Source of the DNA: Trochalopteron elliotii
Lineage: Eukaryota; Chordata; Aves; Passeriformes; Leiothrichidae
NCBI GenBank assembly: GCA_024734555.1
Contig: JANPWX010000076.1
Span: 2,248,051-2,312,050 of the forward strand
DNA length: 64,000 nucleotides
Direction: 5' to 3'
Position 1 is the first letter of the stretch; every line of letters starts with the position of its first letter. The notes beneath the pieces are model-generated. The model did not search any database, had not been told where the DNA came from, and was given only the letters and a program-made list of their open reading frames with translations. Below, piece after piece: positions 25,417 to 39,117 of the stretch. The translations under genes and the position numbers were made by a program.

Positions 25417-28400
25417 CCCCAGGGTGATCTATCTATATAATGGCCTTCAAACTGAGACCTGCAAAGAGAGCAGACTTTTTCCCCAAGTAATTCATTATCA
25501 GGCTGATGGCAGATATGTCTACAGAAGCACTCTGACATTTCCCATGAAGCAAGTTGATGAGACAAGCAATGGCATGGGAGTCCCCGTGATATGATAACAT
25601 CTCCACTGCCTATATCTTCTGGTACTTATGTACTTAACATTTTATTACTGGAGTAATGGATTTAGCCTTATCTGATATGAGTGGGATAAGGCAGTTTGTA
25701 TTTTTATCTTGTCAATAAAGTAGTTTGTGCTGGGAAGCAACTGCTTTTATTTGCAGTTTTCTTCAGTGGAAAACTGTCCATGTGCCATATTTTTTAGGTT
25801 GTGACAGAATATTATTTTAAGTGAATGTTTTAGAATATAGAGTCAAAAGGAAGATTTTTCAAGAGCATTAGCATGCATGGTATAATATAATCTCAAAGTT
25901 TATGAAACTGAAAACAACTGTGCTTCATGGAAATGTTGGTTTAAACAGGAATAAATACCTAGTACCTTGAATATAATTTGGCAAGAATTAATAAAGTCTT
26001 TTACAGGCTGTTTATTTCACTGTTCACAACCATGTCAAGCAGAGTACTGTAAATGGCATCTCACTGATTTCAATGAATCCACAGAGCAGTATATCTGTGC
26101 ACTTACCCTCCTGGAGACACCGTTAACATCACTGAACACAGTAACTGTGAAAACAATTCAAGAGCTTACCAGATATGGATTATTTATATGCTGCAGTTTA
26201 TATGTGAATCTGTTTTTTTCACTCATTGCAATTTTTGTTTTAGTTGGAAGTGCTGGGGTTCAGTTTTTTGAATAGAGATGATATATGCTCAAGCATATCT
26301 CTTAAAATATTAGATTTTCAGTGTATGTTCCAGACTGTGAACCCAGCTTCCCTCTCCTACAAGCCACAACATTTGGTAGCAGAACTCAGTGATACTGTAG
26401 TTGGAGCTTTCCATTAAAAAATTTACAACTGGAATGACAGAAAGTTCTGTTTGCAAATATGAAGAAAAATATTAAACTCCAGGATTCATAGCAGTGCTAG
26501 ATATGGGAAGAAATGTCAGTTACAGACAGATGAAAGTGGAAAGAGGAAAAGGAAATACATGTACTAAGACATATTCCTGTTGTTTCCTCTAAAGTATATA
26601 GATTTCATGAACTTTGCAACAGATAAATAAGTTATTGCAGCAATGATACTTTATGTTGAAAGTTTAACAGCAAAAATCTTTCTAAACTAGACATGGCAGT
26701 GAGTGTTCCTTAGGTGATACTTGAAAAACACCCTTAGTTTCTAAGTTTAGGACAATTGTTAAAACAATGGCTTTGCCAGAATAGAAGAGCTGAATTTCTG
26801 TACCAAATACAGTCATCTTTTTACTTGGCTTGCTGGAAGAAATGAGGGAACATTAAATCTTTCAGTTGTTCACACTGATCTTCACTTACGTGTAAAACAT
26901 TACCTGTACCAGTGATCCAAACATTAAACTCAAAAAAAAAAAAAGGAAAGAGGTCATACTACTGAGCACTGAGTGGACTGAGTGTGAAAATCTTACACTT
27001 TCTGAAGTTTAAACAAATCTCAACCCTGTGTGAACTTCAGCTTTTTCTTCTACATTTAGTCAATAATCACAGTTGGAAAACCTCTTACCAGTTTCATCTT
27101 AGCTGCTATTTAAAAAAAGAACACTTGAAAGGCCTAAGCACTGTGTATTTTTGTTGATTTCTGCAACCACTTTTGCTTCTTGAAACTGGTGGTTTTGAAA
27201 GGAAATAAATACTTTAATTCTCTCTTTGAAGATTCTTTCAGCAGATGAAAAATGCTATTTTGTTTTTTAACATGACACTGTACTTGTCCTTCTGAAAAGT
27301 CTCTGCAAAATTAGAATATAAGCATCCTGTTCCAGTTCTAAATGGCTGAGTAAATTGTACTGGATAAATTGAGTTCCTGTAACAGAGATGCTATGTCAAT
27401 TATCTCAAAAATCACAATTCTCAAATGAAGTCACTGCTGTTTACCAAAGATTCTATCTAAGTTCAAGCAGTAAAAATTTTCTTCCACCTCATTGATGCCA
27501 TCTATAATTTAGACTCCAAAATGCATGATCTACCTATGCAGTATTATTACTCAATGTGTCTGTGAGGGATAAAGGAGAAGCACTTCGCAATCCTGAATAT
27601 GCAATTGATTTCCTAAGCAATAATTAATTCAAGCAAGACTTCTGCACTGTAATTCTTAGGGCTATGGTAGTCAAACTTTGGTCTTTACCCACACCAAGTA
27701 TTCTCCAGATGGGTAGTGCCCTGCTTTGACAAGAAAAAAACCCAAAATGCTTCAAGAGATATACTTAAAAAACAATTGTTACGGTGGAAAAATACAGATC
27801 TGTACTCAGGTAAATATTCTAGCCCAAGGGGAACCACATGTGAACGCTTTTCCTTTATCCATTCAACTCAGTCAATGCCTATTCCATGCAGGACAGAACA
27901 GACAAATGGACTGCTTTGAGGAGTTCTTACAGCACTTCTGAAAAGTGTTTATAATTTCACTAAGTTAAGGATAGAACTGAAGTCAAGAATCTGTTACACC
28001 AGAAGAGTGCTCTTATCACTGATCTGGAGAATAAAAACAGAAAGAAGGGATGTACCAACACTGGACCTATATTTTACAGTCTCATCTCAACCTCTTCTGG
28101 GAATATTTAGGAGATATTGTTCTCTCACAGATGCACTTATAAAATAGAGGCATTCTCAGATCCTGACAAGTGTGAGGAAGACTCTTAACAGAATCAAGAT
28201 GCTTCCAGAAATGAATGGCAGGCTGGAAATTCAATGTGCTCTGATTACATTAGAGATAAAGTGCAGTTTTGAGAGCACATACTTTGCTTTTAAAGGTCTC
28301 ACATAAGAATAGTTTAGACTTTTAAATAATTTTTACAGATGGAGACTGCCTTTTTCTTTTAGGGTTAGTCTCCCCATGCGCTGAAAATATTTCTTGCCCA

Positions 28401-28428
28401 CTTAATAGAAGTAGGGGAGATCTACATT
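25417..28428. other. Intronic stretch
   Basis: AT-rich, frequently stopped in all frames, no recognised repeat family, RNA gene or exon. Confidence 0.6.
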
Positions 28429-28983
28429 TGTGGTTTTGACTGGCATAGAATTACAGTAGCAACTGTGGGTCTGTGTTTTGGATTCCTGCTGAGAAGAATG
28501 TTGGTAATATAGAGATGTATTAGTTATTGCCACACACCTTTTGCACACAGTCAAGGCCTTTTCTGCTCCACACCCCACCCCACCAGTGAGCAGGCTGGGA
28601 GTGTATAAGGACTTGTAAGGGCAGAAGCCTGATCCCAACTGCCCAAAGGGATATCCCATACTGTCATTATCAGCATATAAAGTTGGGTGCAGAAGAAGGA
28701 ACATTTGGAGTGATGGCATTTGTCTTCCCAAGTCAATGTCGCAAGTGATGGAGGAGTGGTTTCCTGGAGATGGCTGGGTCTCCACCTGCCTCCGGGAAGT
28801 GGTGAATGAATTCCTTGCTTTGCTTTGCTTGTCCATGGCTTTAGCTTTACCTATTAAACTGTCTTTATCTCCACCCACAAGTTTTTTTACTTACACCTTT
28901 TGAGTGTCTCCCCCATCCCACCAGGGAGGACTGAGCAAGTGGTTGAGTGGGAGTTAGTTGCCAGCTGGGGTTAAACCGTGACA
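28429..28983 (+). mobile_element. Solo LTR of an avian endogenous retrovirus, type B
   Basis: About 555 bp, starting TGTGGTTTTGACTGGCATAG and ending GGGGTTAAACCGTGACA, a pair of ends I recognise from a common avian LTR family. Internal landmarks in order are a TATA box in cagcatataaagt, ATTAAA in cctattaaactg as polyadenylation signal, and a GT/C-rich 3' part. No internal retroviral genes adjoin it. Target duplications are unclear: acatt precedes the start and also occurs at the end, but there it overlaps the last bases of the canonical LTR terminus. Confidence 0.82.
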
Positions 28984-29785
28984 TTTTAGAAATATTAATT
29001 AAGATTCCCGGATAGAAAGCATTTTTCTATTCAAAGACTCTGTTACTGGAGAAAAATAGGAATTTTAAAAAGCAGTCTGTATCACACACTATAGAAACTA
29101 ACATAAAAGCTGTCCTGAAAGCAAGATGAGAACAGTATGTAGAGATTATTAGTACAGAAAGAGTTAAATTTGCAGAGTGCTGTTATGTATCATCTAGTCT
29201 TTCTTCCAGACTTAATTTCTAATTATATCTTAATGCTGGAGAATGGTTGGCATGCATAAACACAAACATCATTTATTCATCAGTAATTTGGCATTTAATT
29301 AATATATCACTGCATTCTCATTGAGTGCATAAGAAAGAATGTTGTAGATATGACAGGTCAAAAAATCCCAGTAATATTAAGTGAGAGAATGAAAAAATAC
29401 AGCACTTGAAACATCCTAAATAGCATTTTACAAGGTAAAAGATAAGGAACTAAAATAATAGGCCTTATGTCATTTTTTCTGTGAGGAAGAAATGATTTTA
29501 TAATCAATAAAGTGCATGACAGATGGGAGAGTAAACAACAGCCCATAGTTAAAGTGGATTTTGGGGTCCAAGAAGCAATGAGAATAGAGCTGCTACCCTG
29601 GTTGTTTATCTCATGCACTCCCATGTGCCCTCAGTTCCCCCATGCCGTGTTACGTTCACTGGCTTTCCACTTTCACTTCTAGGAGGGAGGTTGCTGGTGA
29701 TCTGGGAAGCTCGAGTGGAAAGTCATGTCGATTCACACTGAGCTGCTGTCTGTAGTAATTGGTCTTGACTGTTACCAGCCATGGT
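28984..29785. other. Intronic stretch between LTR and CR1
   Basis: No recognised gene. The right-hand 150 bp is somewhat GC-richer and merges into the decayed CR1 fragment, so the CR1 boundary is uncertain here. Confidence 0.5.
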
Positions 29786-29789
29786 CCCT

Positions 29790-30715
29790 GTGAATCCCCT
29801 GGTATTCATCTCCTTGCACCTCCCTTACCTTCAGTGCCCTCCCTCACTTCCAGGATCTCTCTTCCAGCCAGGTTTACCTTCTTTGCTGGCCCACCTTCAG
29901 TCATCTGGGACCTCAACTTTTAGCCAAATGAAGATAAATGGTGGAGAGTGGCTTGGTGAGCTCTTCTTTCACTCATCTCAGTGCCCTTGGGTGAATCCCA
30001 TCTGGTCCATCAGGCTTCAGAGTGTCTAAGTAGCTCAGCAGGTCACTAATTGCTTTCTCCTGGATTACAGGAGGTCTGTTCTGCTCCTACCAGCTCAGGC
30101 AGCTGGTTGCCCTGAGGATAACTGGTCTTTCTGTTAAAGACTGAGGTAAAGAAGGAGTTAACTAGCTCAGCCTATTCCTCTTTCTCAGAGACAATGTTCC
30201 CCTCCAAGGAAATGGGGGTTTTCCTTGGCCTTTCTTTTGCTGCTAATGTACTTATGAAAACACTTTTTATTATCTTTCAGAGCAGTGGCCAGATTGAATT
30301 CTAGCGGAGCCTTTGCCTCTCTAATTTTCTCTCTACGTGACCTAATGATATCCTTGTAGTCTTCCTGAGTTGCCTGCCCCTCCTTTACAAAGGTCTTAAA
30401 CTGTCTTTTCCTCCTGAGGTCCTGTGAAAGCTCCCTGTTCAGCCAGGCCACCCTTCTTCCCCACATGTCTTTTGGCATATAAGGTTAACTTCCTCTTTGT
30501 TATTGAAGTGGACCACTTTGTTGCTAAAGACGGTTTTCTAAGGGACTTTCTGAAGTAGAGAATTGAAGAGGCACCCAAAGTCCAACTTCTGTAAGTCCAA
30601 GGTAGAGGTTTTATTGATCTCCTTCCTTACTTCACAAGGAATTGAAAACTCTGCCATTTCATGGTTTCTGTGCCCTAGATGGTCTCCGACCACCAATAGT
30701 CTCTCTGTGCAGAAA
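29790..30715 (-). mobile_element. Decayed internal CR1 ORF2 fragment (linker between endonuclease and reverse transcriptase)
   Basis: On the minus strand, broken frames read as CR1 ORF2. From about 30710 there is a GHRNHEMAEF-like stretch (the GHSDHE region at the end of the endonuclease). The best open piece follows at 30185-30478, containing AWLNRELSQDLRRKRQ, EGQATQEDYKDIIRSRREKI and DNKKCFHKYISSKRKAKEN. Past it are a VNSFFTSVFN-like stretch and further broken matches. Several stops and frame changes make it inactive. Unlike ordinary CR1 remnants it lacks the 3' end, so it is a piece of a longer insertion whose reverse transcriptase and 3' parts are gone. Confidence 0.85.
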
Positions 30716-33700
30716 TACAGTGTGAGATCAGCCTCCTAAATGATGCTTTTATCTCATGTCACTTTATTAACTTCAGGCTTCAGGGTCTTCTACTATTGTT
30801 TGGTCCAGACATTGTCAAAGTGTACCAACAACTTGTATTGATCGAAGTAGGAGGTTTCTGTTTCAGAACAAAAAAGTTCAATTTTGGATATTCATATGTG
30901 TGTCCTTTTATCTGCTGCTGCTATTGTTTACAATTTAATATATTTTTTTTTTCCTTACAGCAATATCATATTTTAGCATGCCCCAATGTAAGACGCAATG
31001 CTGGTAGATGAGTTTCCCTTCTTGGAATGACTGTAAGGGTACACTAAACAATGTTATGTTTTTACTAGCTGGATTTTCCCAAAGGAAGACTGTTACAGAA
31101 ACACATTTGGGCCAAAATTCAAAGAATTTTCCAAATGCATGAAAGCATTTGAATACATATGCCAGCATTTAACAAACACTCTACCTGAGAGTGAACAAAT
31201 ACTGTAACTATGATGTTGAGAGCACCAGCAAGAACCATCAGTAACAAAGTAATACCTATGACCTCATGCTCAATCTCTTTTCAATTCCTAATTCTCCAAT
31301 GCATCAAAATGCCACCCCATATAGCCTTTTTCCTCCTAAATATTTGAAGAAATATCATCTACAAATAAAATTCTAGAACAGAATTCACTTTGTCAAACAT
31401 TATATGCCTAAGAGCTTTGAAACTTGCCTGAGCTGAGCCCCATGGTTCCCCTCATAGACAATCTATATGCAAGAGAGGGGCATCTCCAGCTCATTGTATT
31501 CTAAGAAAAGTAACCAACTTTCTCCATCAACTAGAGATGGTACTAAATAAAACAACTGTGATGAGTGAGGAAAAATTCCTACTTCTGCTCACCATGTCAT
31601 GCTTAAAATCACTTGTGTTTTGGTTATATAGCTGAAAAACATCCCAAACCATTTTACGTATTGAAAAGATTTCCTAAAAACATTTCCCATATATCATATA
31701 CCTTTACAGCGAAGAATGGAGCTTACCTTACCTTTTTAAAACCCAAACTAATCTTTCTAACACTTCAAGCAATTTAAGTTTGCAATGAAGAAACTGCTGC
31801 TACTTTAACACGTGTGATGGAATGTGACTCTAACTTAGGAAAATCTTAAAACATGGAGAGATAGCGACAGGCAACATTATCAAGACTGAGAAGTTTGTTT
31901 TTTTTTTTTTTAATGTGAAGAACTGGAAGAAAAAATAACAGTCCACAAACAAGAAGTAAAGAAACTCCAGATGCCTTGTCAGCAGATTTTTGTCTTTCCT
32001 TCCAACATGTGAGCAATTTTCAAGACTGCACAGGAACTAAGATCAAGTGCAGCAGAAGAACATGCCACTGCTTTGCATTAAACTATTCATTTTTTATTGA
32101 AATTATGAATAAATAGGAAATAGTTAAGGAGCTGACTTGCCTTCATGTGGATTATTTGACAGAAAAATGTTATAAATGGATCATTCACACACTCCCACCT
32201 TCTTATCAACCCAAAGGTTGTGAGAGGGCAAGATCATAGCCAGGTGGAAAACATAATAAACTAAAACTATGTTATATTGAAATTATCAGGTCGTCACGCT
32301 GTTTCATGGTAACATTGGAAGTTTTAGATATTTTGCATTCATTGATCCTAGCAGCTTTTGTTTATCTTAAACACTATCTGAACCCAAATACCATGTCACT
32401 GATGGTTTGGATACCTGGCTATGACTCGGCAATAGGCAACATCCCTTGTAAAACTAATTGGTCTTTCCACTACAAAAAAGTCTCAAAACAAGTCAAAAAA
32501 AGTAACCTGAAGAAAAACTGGGAGATTATTCTCAATGGCAAAGAATACTTCTCATTTTAACCTTCAAACTGAGCTATATTTTTCAGCCATTCTTTCTTGA
32601 GTAACTAGATGTTAAAAAAAAGGTAATTTTATTCAATTATTCCAGTGTGATAAAAAATCTGTCTAAGGTTGTAGGCCCATATTCCCAAATTAAAGAATTT
32701 ACCTTACTCTGTTTATAAAGTTACTCTGAGGGGAAAAAGTTATTTATTGTAAATAAAACTAATCTCACTTGCAACCAGAACTATATCACCACTTAAGAGT
32801 TCTGAATGTTGCCAAATTTTTTCCATATACTTTAATTCAGTCAAGAATACTTTATATCTTCTGGTTTATGAAGTGCATTTTATAATTGATAAATGGTGGA
32901 AGCCAGTTACTGATGTCACTCTCATGTTTATAGTGCCCAGAAGATATTTAATCATTTCCTATAATTTCCATACAATACTTACTCAATTTTATAACATCAG
33001 TGAACTATGTTAGACAGTTAGTTCTAAGAAATTAATGCATTTTCAATTGACTAATGCAATTTGGCCTCCAGCCTTCATCCTTACAGATGTAAAAATTTTC
33101 CATCACATCTTGCTATGTAAATACTGGATCTTTTGGCAGTTAAGGAATGCCAAGTAACTTTTTTTTTTTTTTGCCAAGAAGGACCTTGTATGGGTTCTAG
33201 CAATGCAGCATCATCTCCTATCCACCTCTTGATTTTAGCATGGGTACAGAGAGAGAAAATGGGGAAATCTGGCTTCAGAGAAATGGTCAGAAGCACACAT
33301 ATCCAAACAAATTCATGCAATGCATAAAGACAGGTGTTTTCTTAAAATTAATTTTATGTGCATGTCTTCTTTTTGACACTGTTGGCGATTTTAACAGCTC
33401 ATGGTTTTATGAGCTGAAAACCTTCCTTCTCCCCATACATAGATAAATTACCTTAGATTTTTTGCTATTGCCAACCATTGCTTCATTGAAACTTCACAGT
33501 TTCAAAAGAAATCTGTACACCCATCATTAATAGGGTGTCTAGAAATTTGCCAATGACTTTGGAAGTATGTGCGTAGGAGCTGGATGAGAAGAAGCAAATC
33601 CCAAATTTATCTTTATATTTTATGTGTAAGTTTGAACAAATTTTCAAAAATATACATGAAAATGCACAAATACCTACAGTTTAGCACAGATGAAGCAACA

Positions 33701-36700
33701 TTTTTCTCTGAACATTCCACACATTACAGAAATTGGTCTTCTGAGAGTCAGAATTTCTTTTTTTTATCACTGGATAAATCTTAAATAATTTTAAAGTTTA
33801 CACATATATTTCTGAATTTCTTATGTTTCTGGTTTCTGCTTGTCATATGCCAGTGTATCTGAATGCAAAAAAAAGGGATTTTTATTCTCGCAAATATATC
33901 AAGGTCTGCCTTGAATTTTAGGCTACATTTCTGAAGAATTTTTTCTTCACCCAAGAGCTGCGATTTCACTTTTAATGAAGCAAGGAGAAAAAAAAGCAAG
34001 CATACAACAGGATTTAAAGCTGTTCTTTTTCTGAATAGTTATTTCAACAAAGATCAATAGCGTTGGGAGGTTTTTAACTGTAATAGTAGTGTTTTAAGGC
34101 TGCAGGGGGCACTGATGCACTGTTTATCTACAGTACTGCAGAGCAAGAGTCAGACAGGTATGATTAAACAGTCCTGCAGGTTAAAGATTCAGAAAAAAAC
34201 ATAAACTATTTATAATCAATTTAGGTCTTGAGAAATTAGGTAATTGCAAAATATTTATATGAATTTTGGAAGGAAATTCATGCTTCTTTTACTGGGTAAT
34301 ATATTTGTTTTTCTGCTGCAATCCAGTGGTTGTGGAGATAAGATTGTTTTCTTAACTTTACAGCCAAGGTCCTTTGAAGGATGATATATCTTTCTAGTCT
34401 TGCATTACTTAATATTACAACCTTAAACAAAAAATCCCTATCCTGCACAGAAAACAAAATTTTGTTGAGCAGCTTTCCAGAGAAGCCCATTTATTCACTA
34501 TAGATAATAACTTCCTCATATATTAATCAGCCAATATATACACTACCTGATTCACCAAGTCATTCAGATAAGAATTTATAACAACAAGAAATAATTATAT
34601 TTTTAAAGAAAAAAATTACATATTACTTCAGTTTATTTAATATTTTATGTTATAGGATCTAGGAGTGAGGGCATCTAAGACGCAGAGGTTTCTTAACAAT
34701 AAGAGTGTAAGACAATTTATGACTCAGCAACACACATCTGATACCCAGCCAAGTCTCATCATGTGTTTTGCATTTATTCTTTACTGCTTATTTATTCTTT
34801 AATTCCTTTCTGCACATAATCACTTTATTTTTTTTTAAAGCAGGTTACATTAGAGTTCAATCTCTTCTGTTCATCTCAGGTCTTAGCACTTCATGCATTT
34901 ACAACTGTACTAAGTCACAGCTGCCTAGAGAGGCCTTTCTAGAAAGACATGGAGTATAATCTTGACAGAGCAACACAGGAAAAAGCCAGCACTTTCATTG
35001 GTAGTTTTTACTGATTATCATCATTTATACTACAGCTATTTTGGGGGATTATTACCAATCCAGACCTTTAGTTTCAGCTTTCGGCCATTGGTTTGAAAAT
35101 TCTGGTCTCTGCTGAGCTAAAGAACCCTACTCTGCATCCTGTGCTTGTCTTCATTAACCAAGTGTGCTACCTTTGTACACACCATAATCCCCACAGTCAT
35201 ACTTCAGCAAAAAACCTGAGACACTGAATTACTAAAGTATCTTTCTGCATCCCTTTTTATAAAAAATATCACCAATTTCTTTGAGGGTTTTTGAATTATA
35301 TCTTTCATCTTTTATGGTTTCTAGGTTCTGCTACATTGCACATTAGGACACAGTGAAATACAGTACAACCAATATCACAATCAATAGTGTACACAGAAAG
35401 GAAATTGTTTTCCTCCTTTCTTGCTCACACACAGAAACCACATTTATCATTTTGCACCAGAAGCTTACATTGAGCTGCTTGTCTAATTAACTAAAAGTAA
35501 CTCTTCTGGACGTTGCTCTCCCTTTGTGGTTCGGCCTGTTAAAAGTAATTCAGATATGAAGCTTTGTACAAAATTAATGTCAAAAAAGTTATTAATATTT
35601 CCTTTTTTCAGGTTTTTCAACTAAATCTGCAATGTTTGAGCCATTTTAGATGAGCTTTATTTTCATTTAAACACAAGTTAAGTGCATATGAATATATCAA
35701 ATTTTGATTTATAAGTTCACAATGCATAACATTGTAAAGAATATATTTTTGATTTCAAGAATATAAGGGACATCTTTAACAAAACTCCTGTTTTTAAAAT
35801 TTTTATTTCTGATGATTTTTAGATTTGAAACAAACCATTGTTACAGAAGGTGCTCTGCCAAGGAAAAGTTCAAAGAGTCTTTGTAATTATGGAAAATATA
35901 CAAAATAGTAGAATATTATTTGTGATGTATTTTTTTTTCTATAATATCACACAAGGCTTTATGATGATGATTGTTTCACTTTTAGCTTTGTAAAATGAGA
36001 TTTTTACAAACCCATAATTACTTTATAATTCACAAAGTCTATGGTCTATTCACCAACACAGTGAAGGACATGGAATGGATAACAGAAGAATGCTGCCAGA
36101 AAGAATAAAACTGAACTTCCAAACTTTTCTCTTGTCATTCTGGCTGTTAGCAGCTGAAGGCAACTCCGAAGATTTCTTATTACTTCTGTATAAAATTTAA
36201 AAGTCAAAGAGAAAGTATTTTACCAATTCAAGTTTGCAGCAGGCAAATTATTTCTTTCAGTGTGACTTTCATTCTCCCTGATTCTTTCTAATATGCCTCT
36301 CTTCACAATGCAGCCTGGTATAATATCAGGAGCAGCTACAGCTCCATTACGAGGCACTTTATGCACGTAACTCAGAAGTCATGGAAACCTGCTCCAAAGT
36401 TTAATTATTTCTGAGTGTATAACAAAACACTTCTCCATTTCCAGGTTTCTGTAATTGGAATGACAGCAAATGCTAGCACTAAAGTTAAGTGTGACTGTAG
36501 TTCAATAGAGAAAGCAAGCAAGATAATTTCTTTTTCCATTTGATTGTTTTTAGACAATTCATCACCTTATATACTTAGCTTTTCTTAACCACTGCTCATA
36601 ATAGATGTAGCACTAGGTATATAGGGAAATATTCTTAAAGCAAAATTTTATCAAACCATACATGCACCCATCTTTAAAACCAAGCTTTAGATGGACAGAA

Positions 36701-37875
36701 TAAAACTGAGATTATTTTTTTTATTCTAAGAAAGTAGAAGAAAAGGATTTTATTATTCACATACCTCTCTGGCTAGAAGCCCAAGTAATTATTTCAGGAA
36801 GCTACTGAACCTCACCACTTGATGTCTTGTGTCACTAAGATAACTTTCTTAAGAATTAAGGTAAAGTTTTGAAAGAGTATTTCAATAGCTATGATATTAT
36901 TAATACTGTGAAAAACATATGTAGTAAAATTTTAAGAACTTTGAAAAATGACTTTAAATTTATCTTCTATTCTGTGAATCTGCAAAAGTTTTACAGAAAA
37001 TTTAGTATGTTCTCAACCTTTTTGTTTTAATTCTTGGAAATACCTTCTTTTTTCACATTAATAATATTATTTTGGTTTTGGGTGAAGCTGTGCTGAAACC
37101 CAAAATGAAAAAGTTACATTAATTAATGAAAAACTATATAAAAATATATTTAAATATCATAAACCTTTAAAATATATTTTCTTGTGCTTTTCCATGCTTC
37201 TACATTTCAAAAGCTAGTAATGTTCAAGCACAGTGGTTTTTTGGATGACAGAATTTCCAGGAAAGTATAAATATTCAAAGTGATTTGGCAAAAGGAGATG
37301 AGCACTGATAACCTAGAACAACCTAACTGTTGTTGCAACTTGTAATGTTTCTGGAACTGTGATCCTTGATGTAAAATAGTCTCCTTCACTGCAGCTAAAA
37401 ATACACAGCTGAAATCTTGCACCTCTCAAACCATTAAATAACCACATAATCCGCAGGTAAGAAAGGCTGAAAGAATGCCATAAGGCTTTTAAACTATCTC
37501 AGCAGCCTTCTAATTCTGATAAGTCCTGACAGTGAGGAAGATCCAAGTATGGAGGATTCACTGTGCTGTCCTTTGGACTGTAATGCCTCCCAGAATTTCC
37601 TCATGCTGGTCCACTGAGCTCTGTCACATCCTTAACTCTCTTACCTCCTAGGTAAGAACTTGTGATGATCTAGTGAACAGACATCTGACAGGCAATCTCT
37701 CTCACTTCCATGATTCGTGAATGTGCTGTGGAAGGATACAGCAACTGTATACACCAAGCACAGTTTGTGGGGCTTTGAATCTACCATTCAGTGTAAAGGG
37801 GCCATAGCAGACAGAGACTCTCACTGTAACAGAAGTCTCTGACATGCATTTTTCCTTCCTGAAGTAGTTCGAATC
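30716..37875. other. Intronic stretch
   Basis: AT-rich, no recognised exon, RNA gene or repeat family. A region at about 37480-37870 is a little GC-richer and may be an old unrecognised repeat. Homopolymer A and T runs occur (for example about 30943-30951 and 31898-31911). Confidence 0.6.
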
Positions 37876-38375
37876 TGAGTCATAGAAAGATTTGGGTTGG
37901 AAAGGATCTTAAAGATCAATTAGTTCCAACTCTCCACTGTCATTGGTCAGGCCCTCCCACTAGATCAGGTAGCACAAAGTCTGATTAAACCTGGCCTGGA
38001 AAAATCCCAGAGATGAGGCATCCACAGCTTCTCTTGGCAATGTGTTCTTGTGCCTCACCACTCTCACAGAAAAGAATTTTTGCCTAATTTCTAATTCAGA
38101 TCTTGAGTTTAAAGCCTGTCCCTCTTATCACTACATGCCCTAATAAAAAGTCCCTCCCCAGCGTTCTTGGAAGCACCCTTCAGGTGCTGGAGGGTCCAAT
38201 AAGGTTTTCCCAGGGCCCTCCCTTCTCCAGGCTGAACAGTCCCAAATCTCTCAAACTGTTTTCATAGGAGAGGTGCTCCAACCCTCTGATCAGCTTAGTG
38301 GCCTTCTCTGGATTTGTTCAAATGTGTCCATGTCATTCTTGTGTTGGGCACCCTGGAGCTGGATGTAGTACTGTG
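37876..38375 (-). mobile_element. CR1 LINE, 3' end fragment
   Basis: Minus-oriented CR1. The left end is the complement of the 3' tail (catagaaagatttgggttgg), followed by ccactgtcattggtcagg, the complement of the ORF2 C-terminus, and ctccaggctgaacagtccca, ending in gcaccctggagctggatgtagta. It is truncated at its 5' end as is usual for the family and has many substitutions. Confidence 0.88.
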
Positions 38376-38418
38376 AAAAAATTTGGTTCTATACCATGAG
38401 TGTTCTGTTAAAAGTGAC

Positions 38419-38477
38419 TCACTGTGGTCCCTCCCAGCCTCACCCATCCTGTATTTCTGTTAATCTGTGATTCTGAG
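38419..38477 (+). mobile_element. Short CR1 3' tail fragment
   Basis: Plus-strand ggtccctcccagcctcaccc followed by ctgtatttctgttaatctgtgattctg resembles the CR1 3' end (ccttccaacctcaccc, attctgtgattctg). It lies about 45 bp beyond the minus-strand CR1 and faces the other way, so it is a separate, strongly truncated insertion. Confidence 0.55.
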
Positions 38478-39052
38478 ATGCATTAAGAGATCAGTTTATA
38501 TGCAACTGTTTAGCATTTAGGGTGAAAGCAGTTTTACAAATTCCATTAGTAAATTTAGTAGTTTAGAGTAAGAATCACCAGTAACTGGAGACATTAAATA
38601 TTAAATAAATGAACAAAAATAGATCCAAAGCTGTGACTGGAGTGCAAAAGCACTCCATCAGTGGAACTCTTTTTTTAGTACATTAAATCAATACCTTATA
38701 AAATAATGAAGTACACATGAGCAGTAGTAGAAAGACAATTTCATTAAAAAAAAAATGGTGAGCCTTATTCACAAAAATATTTCTTTTTTTCACAGCTGTG
38801 TCAGAATGCTTTGCAAAATATTTAACTGAGTTATTATTTATTTTCAGTAACACACTGTCTCAGGCATTGTATACATACATTGACATATATACTTGCAAAT
38901 GCCTCCTTGATAAAAATGAAAGGAAAAAATGCATGGTATCCTTTAATACTTGTCTTATTAGTTTCCATGCAAGTACCTGGCAATTTCAGAAGAAATCACA
39001 ATCTCATTACAATTGTTCATTACAGACACACACTAATGGGCAGTAACTGTCA

Positions 39053-39076
39053 CTGAATTCTGTTGACAGAATTCAG
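39053..39076. repeat. Perfect 11-bp hairpin, 2-nt loop
   Basis: CTGAATTCTGT (39053-39063) and ACAGAATTCAG (39066-39076) are exact complements around a TG spacer. Such a tight perfect hairpin is rare by chance, and it lies 19 bp from a second one. Confidence 0.9.
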
Positions 39077-39095
39077 AAACAATATTCTCTCGGTT

Positions 39096-39117
39096 TAATG
39101 CATATGCCTATGCATTA
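39096..39117. repeat. Perfect 9-bp hairpin, 4-nt loop
   Basis: TAATGCATA (39096-39104) and TATGCATTA (39109-39117) are exact complements around TGCC. Each arm also contains the self-complementary ATGCAT. Confidence 0.9.

Noticed and set aside
28402..28878. 158-codon open frame on the minus strand, the longest in the window
   Set aside because: It lies almost entirely within the type B LTR and is antisense to it.
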